In this document: positions 1-8,634 of the stretch, piece after piece
How the letters are laid out: every line of letters starts with the position of its first letter
How positions within the stretch are numbered: position 1 is the first letter of the stretch
NCBI GenBank assembly: GCA_030433005.1
Contig: JAUILQ010000004.1
Coordinates: 1 to 64,000, forward strand
Direction: 5' to 3'
Length of the DNA stretch: 64,000 bases
From: Alphaproteobacteria bacterium
Lineage (GTDB): Bacteria > Pseudomonadota > Alphaproteobacteria > Kiloniellales > DSM-21159
Translations under genes and position numbers: made by a program
Notes under the pieces: generated by a model
Seen by the model: only the letters and a program-made list of their open reading frames with translations
What the model was told of the DNA's origin: nothing
Databases searched by the model: none

Positions 1-1
1 G

Positions 2-640
2 ACGACCAACAAGCCGCTGAGCGACGCCGAGATCGAAGACCGCCTGGCGCACTACGAGATCCCGACCGACCTGCCGCTGGTCGTGCAGGTCTCGCGCTTC
101 GACCGCTGGAAGGACCCGCGGGGCGTCATCGAGGCCTTCCGCCTGGCCCGCCGGCAGGTCGACGCGACGCTGGTGCTGGTCGGCAACGTCGCGACCGACG
201 ACCCGGAAGGCCAGGAGATCTTCGAATCGCTCTGCGGCTGCCGGGAGGAGCGCATCCGCATCCTCTCGGTGCAGGACAGCGCGCTGGTCAACGCCCTGCA
301 GCGGCGCGCCGCCGTGGTTCTGCAGAAGTCGCTGCGCGAGGGCTTCGGCCTGACCGTCACCGAGGCGATGTGGAAGGGCACGCCGGTGATCGGCGGCCGG
401 GTCGGCGGCATCCGCCACCAGATCGAGGACGGCGCCAACGGCTTCCTGGTCGAGAGCGTCGAGCAGGCGGCGGAGCGCCTCGTCGCCCTGCTCACCGACG
501 AGGCCCTGCGCCGGCGCCTCGGCGAGGCGGCGCGGGAGAGCGTGCGCGCCCGCTTCCTGATGAGCCGCCTGATGGAGGACTGGCTCGACCTGATCGGCTC
601 CTTCGAGGCGCGCTTCCACCTGAAAGGCGAGGCCCCATGA
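2..640 (+). CDS. Glycosyltransferase, GT4 family, trehalose-synthase (TreT)-like, 5' end missing
   Basis: The reading frame is open from the left edge, so only the C-terminal 212 residues are visible. They form the second Rossmann domain of a GT-B glycosyltransferase: a VVQVSRFDRWKDP segment, then LVLVGN, then a GLTVTEAMWKGTPVIGG nucleotide-sugar-binding loop. SRFDRWKDPRGVIEAF and VGNVATDDPEGQEIFESL resemble the retaining trehalose synthase TreT group, which joins an NDP-glucose to glucose. The donor and acceptor cannot be read from this fragment. The stop overlaps the ATG of the PEP synthase gene (ATGA), so the two are translationally coupled. A generic GT4 enzyme is the alternative. Confidence 0.75.
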   Translation, partial: TTNKPLSDAEIEDRLAHYEIPTDLPLVVQVSRFDRWKDPRGVIEAFRLARRQVDATLVLVGNVATDDPEGQEIFESLCGCREERIRILSVQDSALVNALQRRAAVVLQKSLREGFGLTVTEAMWKGTPVIGGRVGGIRHQIEDGANGFLVESVEQAAERLVALLTDEALRRRLGEAARESVRARFLMSRLMEDWLDLIGSFEARFHLKGEAP

Positions 641-3093
641 GCACGCAAGGCAAGGCGAGTGCCGCCGGCGAGGACGCGGCGGTGCTCTGGTTCGAGGAAC
701 TCGGGCGCGGCGACGTCGCCCGCGTCGGGGGCAAGAACGCCTCGCTCGGCGAGATGGTCGCGCGGCTCTCGGCCGGCGACGTCGCCGTACCGCCCGGCTT
801 CGCGACCACGGCCGACGCCTACCGCCGCTTCCTCGCCGAGAACGAGCTGGAGCCGATGATCCGCGAGCGCCTGGCGGCGCTCGAGGCGGGGCGCGCGACG
901 CTCGCCGAGACCGGCCGGCGGATCCGAGAGGGTTTCCTGGGTGCGCGCTGGCCCGAGCCGCTGGCCGAGGCGATCGCGGCGGCCTACCGCGAGCTCTGCC
1001 GACGGGCGGGAAGCGACGACGTCGACGTCGCGGTACGCTCCAGCGCGACCGCCGAGGACCTGCCCGAGGCCAGCTTCGCCGGCCAGCAGGAGAGCTTCCT
1101 CAACGTCCGCGGCGAGCGCGCGCTGCTCGAGGCCTGCCGGCGCTGCTACGCTTCGCTGTTCACCGACCGCGCGATCAGCTACCGGAAAGCCAGGGGCTTC
1201 GACCACCTGCAGGTCGCCCTGTCGGTCGGCGTCCAGCGCATGGTGCGCGCCGACCGCGGCGGCGCCGGCGTGATGTTCTCGCTCGACACGGAGACCGGCT
1301 TCGAGCGGGTCGTGCTGATCAACGCCGCCTGGGGCCTCGGCGAGACCGTCGTGCAGGGCGCGGTCGACCCCGACGAGTACCAGGTCTTCAAGCCGCTGCT
1401 CGGGCGCCCGGGGCTGACGCCGATCGTCGAGAAGCGGCGCGGCGCCAAGGCCCGCAAGATGATCTACGCCGACGCCGCCGCGCCCGGCGGGGACGAATCG
1501 CCGACCCGCAGCGTGCCGACCTCGAAGGCCGAGCGGGCCGCCTTCGTGCTCGCGGACGCAGAGATCCTGACCCTGGCGCGCTGGGCCTGCGCGATCGAGG
1601 CGCACTACGGCCAGCCGATGGACATGGAGTGGGCCAAGGACGGCGAGAGCGGCCAGCTGTTCATCGTCCAGGCCCGCCCGGAGACGGTGCAGTCGCGGCG
1701 CGCGGCCGGCGCGCTGCAGAGCTACCGGATCGCCGACAAGGGCCGGCTGCTGGCGCAGGGCCTTGCGGTCGGCGACGCGGTGGCGACCGGCCCGGTCTGC
1801 CTGATCGAGAGCGCCCGCGACATCGAGCGCTTCGTCGACGGCGCGGTGCTGGTGACCGGCACCACCGATCCCGACTGGGTGCCGATCATGAAGCGCGCCG
1901 CGGCGATCGTCACCGACCACGGCGGGCGTACCTCGCACGCGGCGATCGTCAGCCGCGAGCTCGGCCTGCCGGCGGTGGTCGGCGCCGGCGACGCGACCCG
2001 GGTGCTGCACGACGAGCAGGCGGTGACGGTCTCCTGCGCCGAGGGCGACGAGGGCTTCGTCTACGAGGGCACCGCCCGCGTCGAGGTCGAGAGCCTGGAG
2101 ATCGGCGACATTCCGGCGACCCGGACCCGGGTCATGCTCAACCTCGCCAACCCCTCGGCGGCCTTCCGCTGGTGGCGGCTGCCGAGCGACGGCGTCGGCC
2201 TGGCGCGCATGGAGTTCGTCATCAACAACCAGATCAAGGTCCACCCGATGGCGCTGGCCCGCTACGCCGAGCTGCAGGACGCCGAGGCGAAGCGCCGGAT
2301 CGACGCGCTGACCGAGGGCTGGGCCGAGCGCACGGACTACTTCGTCGAGCGCCTCGCCCGCGCGCTCTCGCGCATCGCCGCGGCCCAGTACCCGGCGCCG
2401 GTGATCGTGCGCATGAGCGACTTCAAGACCAACGAGTACGCCAACCTGATCGGCGGCGCCGCCTTCGAGCCGAAGGAGGAGAACCCGATGCTCGGCTTCC
2501 GCGGCGCCTCGCGCTACTACTCACCGCGCTACCGCGAGGGCTTCGCCCTGGAGTGCCGGGCGATCCGCCGGCTGCGCGAGGAGATGGGCTTCGACAACGT
2601 CGTGGTCATGATCCCCTTCTGCCGTTCGGTCGCCGAGGCCGACCGCGTCCTGGAGGTGCTCGCCGAGAACGGCCTGAAGCGCGGGGAGAAGGGCCTGCAG
2701 GTCTACGTGATGTGCGAGATCCCCTCGAACGTGATCCTCGCCGGCGCCTTCGCCGAGCGCTTCGACGGCTTCTCGATCGGCAGCAACGACCTGACCCAGC
2801 TGACGCTCGGCGTCGACCGCGATTCCGAGGCCCTGGCTGAGCTGTTCGACGAGCAGGACGAGGCGGTCAAGTGGATGATCCGCAGCGTCGTCACGGAGGC
2901 CCACAGGGCCGGTGCCAAGGTCGGGCTGTGCGGCCAGGCGCCGAGCGACCATCCCGAGTTCGCCGAGTTCCTGGTCGACTGCGGCATCGATTCCATCTCG
3001 GTCAGCCCCGACAGCTTCGTCGCGGTCAAGCGGCGCGTCGCCGCCGCCGAGGCCCGGCGGGACGGCAAGGCGCGGGGCGAGGACAAGGCGTGA
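637..3093 (+). CDS. ppsA: Phosphoenolpyruvate synthase (pyruvate, water dikinase)
   Basis: An 818-residue protein of the usual PEP synthase length and order: N-terminal ATP-grasp-type domain (GGKNASLGEM near residue 30; VRSSATAEDLPEASFAGQQE near 130), a swivelling phosphohistidine domain with TDHGGRTSHAAI (His434 is the phosphorylated residue), and a C-terminal TIM barrel with GLCGQAPSDHP (catalytic Cys765). It converts pyruvate, ATP and water to PEP, AMP and phosphate in the cytosol, as the entry to gluconeogenesis. The ATG at 637 overlaps the upstream stop, and its own stop overlaps the GTG of the GalT-like gene. It therefore sits in an operon with sugar-transfer enzymes, consistent with feeding sugar-phosphate and storage-sugar synthesis. 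Confidence 0.93.
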   Translation: MSTQGKASAAGEDAAVLWFEELGRGDVARVGGKNASLGEMVARLSAGDVAVPPGFATTADAYRRFLAENELEPMIRERLAALEAGRATLAETGRRIREGFLGARWPEPLAEAIAAAYRELCRRAGSDDVDVAVRSSATAEDLPEASFAGQQESFLNVRGERALLEACRRCYASLFTDRAISYRKARGFDHLQVALSVGVQRMVRADRGGAGVMFSLDTETGFERVVLINAAWGLGETVVQGAVDPDEYQVFKPLLGRPGLTPIVEKRRGAKARKMIYADAAAPGGDESPTRSVPTSKAERAAFVLADAEILTLARWACAIEAHYGQPMDMEWAKDGESGQLFIVQARPETVQSRRAAGALQSYRIADKGRLLAQGLAVGDAVATGPVCLIESARDIERFVDGAVLVTGTTDPDWVPIMKRAAAIVTDHGGRTSHAAIVSRELGLPAVVGAGDATRVLHDEQAVTVSCAEGDEGFVYEGTARVEVESLEIGDIPATRTRVMLNLANPSAAFRWWRLPSDGVGLARMEFVINNQIKVHPMALARYAELQDAEAKRRIDALTEGWAERTDYFVERLARALSRIAAAQYPAPVIVRMSDFKTNEYANLIGGAAFEPKEENPMLGFRGASRYYSPRYREGFALECRAIRRLREEMGFDNVVVMIPFCRSVAEADRVLEVLAENGLKRGEKGLQVYVMCEIPSNVILAGAFAERFDGFSIGSNDLTQLTLGVDRDSEALAELFDEQDEAVKWMIRSVVTEAHRAGAKVGLCGQAPSDHPEFAEFLVDCGIDSISVSPDSFVAVKRRVAAAEARRDGKARGEDKA

Positions 3094-4094
3094 GCGAGTT
3101 CCGCCGCGACCCGACCAGCGGCGCGTGGGTCCTGGTCGCGCCGGAGCGGGCCCGGCGGCCTGGCGCCGCCGAGGCCGGCCGGGCAGGCGCCTGCCCCTTC
3201 TGCCCCGGCAACGAGTCGCTGCTGCCTGGCATCCTGGAGGAGTGGCCGTCGGCCGAGCCCCCGGGCTGGGCGCTGCGCGTCCTTCCCAACCGCTTCCCGG
3301 CGCTCACGGAAGAGCCGGGCGCGCCGGCGGAGGGCGCCCTGCCCGGCAATGCCCTGCCCGGCAATACCCTGCCCGGCAATACCCTGCCCGGCTTCGGCTA
3401 CCACGAGGTGATCGTCGAGACGCCGGACCACGAGGGCGAGTTGGCGCATGCGCCGCACGGCAGGATCGAGAGCCTGCTGCGCTGCTACCGGGCGCGCATG
3501 CAGGGCCTGCTCGAGCGGCCCGGCGTCAGCCGCGTCGTCGTGTTCCGCAACCGCGGCCCGCGCGCCGGCGCCTCGCTCGCCCACCCGCATTCCCAGGTCG
3601 TCGCCGGCGCCCTGCCGGCGGCGGGGCCGGCCGACGACTGGGCCCGCGCCCGCCAGGCGGCGAGCGGGCGCTGCCCGACCTGCGAGATGATCGAGCGCGA
3701 GCTGGCGGACGGCCGCCGCGTCGTCGAGGCGACGCCGGCCTTCGTGGCGCTGGTGCCCTTCGCCGCGACCGTGCCCTGCGAGCTCTGGCTGCTGCCGCGC
3801 CGGCACCGCGCCTGCTTCGCGCGCAGCGAGGACGGCGCGCTGGGCGAGTTCGCCGGCCTGCTCGGGCGCAGCCTGGGCCGGCTCGCCGCGGCGCTCGAGG
3901 ATCCGCCCTACAACTACGCGCTGGACAGCGCGCCCGCCGGAGAGGCCGAGGCGCCGCACCGGCACTGGCGCCTGCGCCTCGTCCCCGAGCTCGTCCGGCC
4001 CGGCGGCTTCGAGCTCGCCACCGGCATCGCGATCGATCCCGCGAGCCCGGAGGCCGACGCCGACCGGCTGCGGCGCGCGGGAAACGCCGGATGA
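3090..4094 (+). CDS. galT: Galactose-1-phosphate uridylyltransferase-like enzyme (HIT superfamily)
   Basis: A 334-residue protein. The GTG start is chosen because it overlaps the ppsA stop (GTGA) and gives the conserved N-terminus MSEFRRDPTSGAWVLVAPER. GalT hallmarks are visible: a CPFCPGNE zinc-type motif near residue 33, a second CPTC near 194, and HPHSQ at 165-169, where His167 should be the nucleotidylated histidine. Classical GalT has HPHGQ. The Gly-to-Ser change means substrate specificity (UDP-hexose exchange versus a related NDP-sugar phosphorylase activity) is uncertain. A Pro/Gly-rich linker (residues about 83-101) is built from a 15-base tandem repeat. Its neighbours, a trehalose-synthase-like enzyme and PEP synthase, point to sugar-nucleotide or storage-sugar metabolism. 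Confidence 0.82.
   Translation: MSEFRRDPTSGAWVLVAPERARRPGAAEAGRAGACPFCPGNESLLPGILEEWPSAEPPGWALRVLPNRFPALTEEPGAPAEGALPGNALPGNTLPGNTLPGFGYHEVIVETPDHEGELAHAPHGRIESLLRCYRARMQGLLERPGVSRVVVFRNRGPRAGASLAHPHSQVVAGALPAAGPADDWARARQAASGRCPTCEMIERELADGRRVVEATPAFVALVPFAATVPCELWLLPRRHRACFARSEDGALGEFAGLLGRSLGRLAAALEDPPYNYALDSAPAGEAEAPHRHWRLRLVPELVRPGGFELATGIAIDPASPEADADRLRRAGNAG
3336..3392 (+). repeat. 15-base tandem repeat inside galT, 3.8 copies
   Basis: The unit GCCCTGCCCGGCAAT is repeated almost perfectly (first base G or A) and encodes LPGN(A/T). It keeps the reading frame and lies in a linker not needed for the fold, so copy number could vary without a frameshift. Confidence 0.9.
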
Positions 4095-4186
4095 GCGGCG
4101 GGGGTCGGCCGAGGCGCCGGCGGTTCGCTTGCCGGAGCGGCCGGCCGCCCCATCTCCTTCGCCGTAGACTCTCGCGGGAGGACGTG

Positions 4187-4765
4187 ATGATCCGGTCCAG
4201 CCTCCGCCGCGCCGGCCTCGTGGTCGCCGGCCTGCTGCTCGCCGCCCTGCCCGCCGCGAAGCCCTCCGGCGCCGCGGTCGAGGCCGAGTCGGCCTTCGCC
4301 TTCGAGCTGGTCTCGATCGCCGGCGAGCCGCTGCCGCTGTCGCGCTTCGAGGGCCGGCCGATCCTGCTGGTCAACACCGCCTCGTTCTGCGGCTTCACCT
4401 ACCAGTACGAGGCGCTTCAGGCGCTCTGGGAGGCGCGGCGCGACGAGGGCCTCGTCGTGCTCGGCGTGCCGAGCGACAACTTCGGCGGCCAGGAGTACGA
4501 CGACAACGAGCAGGTCAAGCAGTTCTGCGAGGTCAACTTCAGCATCGACTTCCCGATGACCGAGAAGGCCGACGTGCGCGGCCCCACGGCGGCGCCGCTC
4601 TACCGCTGGCTGGCCGAGCGCCTGGGCCCCTCGGCGGTGCCGCGCTGGAACTTCCACAAGGTGCTGATCGGCCGCGACGGGCAGCCGCGCGCCGCCTTCG
4701 CGACCCGCGTCGAGCCCGACGACCCCAAGCTGCAGGCCGCGATCGACGCCGCCCTGGCCGACTAG
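4187..4765 (+). CDS. Exported glutathione peroxidase family protein (Cys type)
   Basis: A 192-residue protein. Residues 1-28 form a signal peptide (RRAGLVVAGLLLAALPAA). The rest is a single thioredoxin-fold glutathione peroxidase domain with the catalytic triad in order: Cys68 in NTASFCGFT, Gln102 in NFGGQEYDDNEQ, Trp154 in WNFHK. Cysteine replaces selenocysteine, as is normal in bacteria, and such enzymes generally use thioredoxin as reductant. It should reduce hydroperoxides in the periplasm. GGGAGGA at 4176-4182 supports the ATG at 4187, although GTG at 4184 is possible. It is 92 bases after galT and probably a separate unit. Confidence 0.88.
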   Translation: MIRSSLRRAGLVVAGLLLAALPAAKPSGAAVEAESAFAFELVSIAGEPLPLSRFEGRPILLVNTASFCGFTYQYEALQALWEARRDEGLVVLGVPSDNFGGQEYDDNEQVKQFCEVNFSIDFPMTEKADVRGPTAAPLYRWLAERLGPSAVPRWNFHKVLIGRDGQPRAAFATRVEPDDPKLQAAIDAALAD

Positions 4766-4910
4766 CGCCCGCCGTCTCGGCCGCGTCGCTGCCCAGGGGC
4801 AGCCGGCCACAGGGCTTGCGACGAGAGCCAGGGCGTGCAGGATGCCGGCCTCGACAGGCTGCCAGGCGGGGGAAAAGCATGAAGAGACCATCAGGCGAGA
4901 GCCGGCGCTC

Positions 4911-6509
4911 GTGACCGTGAAACGGCAGCGCGGGCGTCTGTCCGCGCTCTTCGTCCTCGCGGTCGGCGCGACGCTGCTGCTGCTGCCCGCCTCGCCCCAA
5001 GCCCTCGATGCCTCGCGGCCGCCGCCGCAGACCGCCAGCGAGCCGCTCCGGCCGGCGCGCATCGAGGCAGCGATCCGGCAGCTCGGCGAGCTGTCGCGCG
5101 GTCTGCTCGCCGAGACCGGCATCCCGGGTCTCGCGGTCGCCGTCGTCTGGCGGGACGAGGTCCGCTTCGCCCGGGGCTTCGGCGTGCGGCGGGCGGGCGC
5201 GGCCGCGGCGGTCGACGCGGACACCGTGTTCCAGATCGCCTCGCTCTCGAAGCCCGTCGCGGCGACTGTCGTCGCGCGCCAGGTCGGCCGCGGCGTCCTA
5301 GGATGGGACACGCCGGTCGTGCGGCACCTGCCCTGGTTCGAGCTCGCGGATCCCTGGGTCACCCGGCAGGTCACCGTCGGCGACCTGTTCGCCCATCGCT
5401 CCGGCCTGCCGGATCACGCCGGCGACGATCTCGAGGATTTCGGCTTCGGCCGGCGCGAGATCCTGGAGCGCCTGCGCCACCTGCCGCTCGCCCCGTTCCG
5501 CGCCGGCTACGCCTACACCAACTTCGGCCTGACCGCGGCCGCCGAGGCGGTCGCCGCGGCCTCGGGCACCGACTGGGCGAGCCTGTCCGAGGAGGCCCTG
5601 TATGCGCCGCTCGGCATGCCCGCGACGAGCTCGCGTCACGCCGACTTCCTGAGCCGGGACAATCGCGCGGTCGGCCATACGCTGGTCGACGGCCGCTTCG
5701 AGCCGCGTGCGCAGCGGCAGCCCGACGCCCAGTCGCCCGCCGGCGGCGTCAGCACCAGCGTGCGGGACTTCGCCCGCTGGATGCGCATGGTGCTCGGCCA
5801 GGGCCGTCTGGGCGAGGCGCCGATCGTCGACGAGCAGGCGCTGCTGCAGGCGACCACGGCCAAGATGGTCTCGAGCCCCTCCTACGCAGCCGACGCGCGC
5901 CCCGGCTTCTACGGCTACGGCTTCAACGTCGGCGTCGAGCCCTCGGGCCGGATCGCGCTCAGCCATTCGGGCGCCTTCAATCTCGGCGCCGGCGCCAGCT
6001 TCGTCCTGCTGCCCTCCGCCGAGCTCGGCATCGTCGCCTTCAGCAACGCCGCGCCGATCGGCGCCGTCGAGGCGCTGACCGCCCGGTTCATGGACCTGGC
6101 GCAGTTCGGCGAGATCACCCGCGACTGGCTCGCCGGCTACGGCCAGCTGCTCGGCGGCCTGACCCGGCCGGTCGGTGCGACCGCCGGCCTCGAGCGGCCG
6201 CCCGAAGCGGCGCCGCCGGGCCCCGCGGACGACTACGCCGGCCGCTTCTCGAATGCCTACTTCGGCGGCGCGACGGTCGAAGCCGACGCCGACGGCCTCG
6301 TGCTGCGGCTCGGCCCGGAGCCCCAGGCCCATCGCCTGGAGCCCTGGGACGGCGACCGCTTCGTCTACACGGCCTTCGGCGAGAACGCCCCCGCCGGTTC
6401 GCGCTCGCTGGTCACCTTCGAGCGCGACGGCGAAGGCCGCGTCGGCGCCCTGAGGGTCGAGCTGCTCGACGAGGCCGGACAGGGCCGCTTCCGACGCGCC
6501 GACGACTGA
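4911..6509 (+). CDS. Exported serine hydrolase, beta-lactamase class C / EstB family
   Basis: About 532 residues. A signal peptide (LSALFVLAVGATLLLLPASPQA) precedes a penicillin-binding-type serine hydrolase domain with SLSK (nucleophile Ser and general-base Lys), YTN (class C YxN) and HSG in place of KTG. A C-terminal beta domain of about 110 residues (DYAGRFSNAYFGG onward) matches the lipocalin-like tail of many such hydrolases. This family includes peptidases, esterases and beta-lactamases, and the substrate here is unknown. The start is uncertain: GTG at 4911 or 4917 places the signal peptide at the N-terminus, while ATG at 4842 would add 23 residues. Confidence 0.85.
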   Translation: MTVKRQRGRLSALFVLAVGATLLLLPASPQALDASRPPPQTASEPLRPARIEAAIRQLGELSRGLLAETGIPGLAVAVVWRDEVRFARGFGVRRAGAAAAVDADTVFQIASLSKPVAATVVARQVGRGVLGWDTPVVRHLPWFELADPWVTRQVTVGDLFAHRSGLPDHAGDDLEDFGFGRREILERLRHLPLAPFRAGYAYTNFGLTAAAEAVAAASGTDWASLSEEALYAPLGMPATSSRHADFLSRDNRAVGHTLVDGRFEPRAQRQPDAQSPAGGVSTSVRDFARWMRMVLGQGRLGEAPIVDEQALLQATTAKMVSSPSYAADARPGFYGYGFNVGVEPSGRIALSHSGAFNLGAGASFVLLPSAELGIVAFSNAAPIGAVEALTARFMDLAQFGEITRDWLAGYGQLLGGLTRPVGATAGLERPPEAAPPGPADDYAGRFSNAYFGGATVEADADGLVLRLGPEPQAHRLEPWDGDRFVYTAFGENAPAGSRSLVTFERDGEGRVGALRVELLDEAGQGRFRRADD

Positions 6510-6549
6510 TCCGGTCCGGCGGTCCGCGGCGCTGCGGCTGCCGATCGCC

Positions 6550-8196
6550 TCAGGCCAGGCGCTCGACCACGACGACCGGCAGCGCGGTCTCGCGGCCGCG
6601 CACGGCGACCTCGCGGCGCTCGCCCTCGAAGCTCATGCCGCTGCGCGCGACCACCGCCTCGGCGACCACCAGCTGCGCCGCGAAGTCCTTGGTCAGCGCC
6701 TCCAGGCGGCTCGCCGTGTTGACCGTGTCGCCGATCGCCGTGACCGAGACCGCGCGGCCGTAGCCCATCTCGCCGACGATCGCCGGCCCGACGTGAATGC
6801 CGATGCCCATGCGAAGCCGGTCACCCAGGGAATCGGCAAGGTGGTCGTTGATCTCCTCCAGGCGCTCGGCCATGGCCCCGGCGGCCTCGAGCGCGGCGCG
6901 GCAGCCGGCGTCGACCGGCCCCTCGACCGCGAACAGCGCCATCACGCCGTCGCCGATGAACTTGTCGACGCGGCCGCCGGACTGCTCGATCGCGGTGCCC
7001 ATCGCGGAGAAGTAGCGGTTGAGCAGGAACACCACGTCGTAGGGCAGCCGGCGCTCTGAGAAGCGGGTGAAGCCGCGCAGGTCGGCGAACAGCACCACGA
7101 CCTCGCGCTCCTGGCCCTGCAGGTGGCCGGGGCGGCCGCGGGCGTCGCCCGGCGCGACCTGCGGCGGCAGCAGCGGCGTCACCTCCAGGTCGCCGCGCGG
7201 CCGGGTCTGGCAGGCCAGGCGCACGTTGGGCGCCGCCCCGACGCGGGCGAGGACCCGCTGCTCGGCCTCGTCGGCGGCCGGCAGGGCCTCGAGACCGCGG
7301 CCGATCCGCACGCGGCAGGTCGAGCAGCGGCCCCGGCCGCCGCACAGCGCCGCGTGCGGCACCCCGCCCTGACGGCTGGACTCGAGGATCGTCGTGCCGA
7401 GCGGCACGGTGACGCGCCGCCCGCCGGGGTAGGCGAGCACGACCCGGCCGCCGCGATGCTCCCACCAGCGGCGCAGCTGCCGCGCCGCCAGCACCGCCAG
7501 CAGCGCGCCGGCGAAGCCCCACAGCAGCGCGCCCTGCAGCTGGCCGAGCAGCGCCAGCTTCTCCGGGTCCTCGATGCTCGCCCGCAGCCGCTGCCAGGCC
7601 TCGGCGTTCGCCGGCTCGGCCATCCGGGCCAGCAGCTCGCGCCCGGCGGCCAGGGTCCCGGTCGTCGCCAGCGTCGGCAGCAGTACCGCGCCGGCCAGCA
7701 GCCAGGGCGCCCAGCGCTCGTAGCCGGGCTTGAGGCGCAGCCAGAGGTGCAGGCCGAGACAGCCGTGCAGCCAGGCCGCGGCCAGCCCGGCGAGCTGGCG
7801 CAGCCCCTGCTCCGGCGCCAGCTCGAGGTAGATCGCCAGGACGTAGGGGTAGCCGGTCTCGGTGCCGAGGATTTCGCCGACGGCGCGGGTGCCGAGGACG
7901 TGGGCGGCGAGCAGGGGCGGCACCAGGAAGCCGAGCAGCAGCTGCGTCCACTCGGCGGCGCGCAGCTCGCGGAAGCGGCGGCGCGCGTAGAGCGCCCGGA
8001 AGGCCAGCACGGCATGCACCAGCAGGGCGCCGTAGAGCAGCAGGCTGCCCGGCAGGCTCTGCCAGACGGCGCGGAGCGCCGCCAGCGCCGACTCGGCCGC
8101 CGCCAGCGAGACCAGCCCGACGGCGTGGTTGGCCAGGTGCAGCACCACGTAGGCGAAAAGCAGCAGGCCGCTGGCCAGCCGCAGGCGTCTGATCAT
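6550..8196 (-). CDS. Membrane diheme-like / [2Fe-2S] ferredoxin / class III nucleotidyl cyclase fusion
   Basis: A 548-residue protein in three parts. Residues 1-240 hold about six membrane helices with histidines at 20, 24, 61, 99, 144 and 150, an arrangement like succinate-dehydrogenase-type cytochrome b anchors. Residues 250-345 are a [2Fe-2S] ferredoxin with C285-x5-C291-x2-C294 and C329, an adrenodoxin-type spacing. Residues 365-545 are a class III cyclase with all key residues: metal-binding Asp372 and Asp416, purine-selecting Lys412 and Asp490, transition-state Asn493 and Arg497. The membrane domain plus cyclase layout resembles CyaC of Sinorhizobium meliloti, a redox-responsive adenylate cyclase. 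cAMP output controlled by quinone or redox state is therefore likely. Heme binding is inferred. Confidence 0.85.
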   Translation of the reverse strand: MIRRLRLASGLLLFAYVVLHLANHAVGLVSLAAAESALAALRAVWQSLPGSLLLYGALLVHAVLAFRALYARRRFRELRAAEWTQLLLGFLVPPLLAAHVLGTRAVGEILGTETGYPYVLAIYLELAPEQGLRQLAGLAAAWLHGCLGLHLWLRLKPGYERWAPWLLAGAVLLPTLATTGTLAAGRELLARMAEPANAEAWQRLRASIEDPEKLALLGQLQGALLWGFAGALLAVLAARQLRRWWEHRGGRVVLAYPGGRRVTVPLGTTILESSRQGGVPHAALCGGRGRCSTCRVRIGRGLEALPAADEAEQRVLARVGAAPNVRLACQTRPRGDLEVTPLLPPQVAPGDARGRPGHLQGQEREVVVLFADLRGFTRFSERRLPYDVVFLLNRYFSAMGTAIEQSGGRVDKFIGDGVMALFAVEGPVDAGCRAALEAAGAMAERLEEINDHLADSLGDRLRMGIGIHVGPAIVGEMGYGRAVSVTAIGDTVNTASRLEALTKDFAAQLVVAEAVVARSGMSFEGERREVAVRGRETALPVVVVERLA

Positions 8197-8340
8197 GGCC
8201 GCCCCACCCCTCCGTGCTCCTCCGGTCCCGACGCCATCGCGCGCCGGTCGAGCAGCGGGCGGATGGATGCTGCCATGCAGCCTACAGGGGCGCGCCGCGG
8301 CTAGGCAGCCCGTATCGCCTTCCGCTATAGAGCGGCGAGC

Positions 8341-8634
8341 ATGACGGCAAGCTTTCCCGAAGAGGGCGACGCCCCCGCCTCCGCGGCAGAGGGCCTGACC
8401 CGCGAGCAGCGGCGCGAACGTCGGCGCCGGCGGCGCGCGGCCCGGGCGTTCGACCACAGCGTGCCCTCGCCCTGCATCTCGGTCTGCCAGATCGACGAGG
8501 CCTCGGGGCTGTGCATCGGCTGCCGGCGCTCGCTCGACGAGATCCGCGACTGGCCGATCCTGACGGCCGAGGAGAAGCGGAGCCTGCTCGGCCAGCTCGA
8601 CCAGCGTGCCCACGGGCGAGACGGCGGCTCGTGA
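8341..8634 (+). CDS. DUF1289 family small cysteine protein
   Basis: A 97-residue protein with a highly basic segment at residues 22-35, then the DUF1289 core: PSPCISVCQIDEASGLCIGC followed by RSLDEIRDWPILTAEEK. The four conserved cysteines (CxxxC, CxxC) suggest a metal or Fe-S site, but the function of the family is unknown to me. Its TGA overlaps the GTG of the EamA transporter (GTGA), so the two are co-translated. The 144 bases between it and the divergent cyclase gene must hold both promoters. Confidence 0.85.
   Translation: MTASFPEEGDAPASAAEGLTREQRRERRRRRRAARAFDHSVPSPCISVCQIDEASGLCIGCRRSLDEIRDWPILTAEEKRSLLGQLDQRAHGRDGGS

Noticed and set aside
3336-3392. Possible CRISPR-like repeat array
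   Set aside because: Units are contiguous 15-mers without spacers and lie in frame within galT. No cas gene is present in the window.
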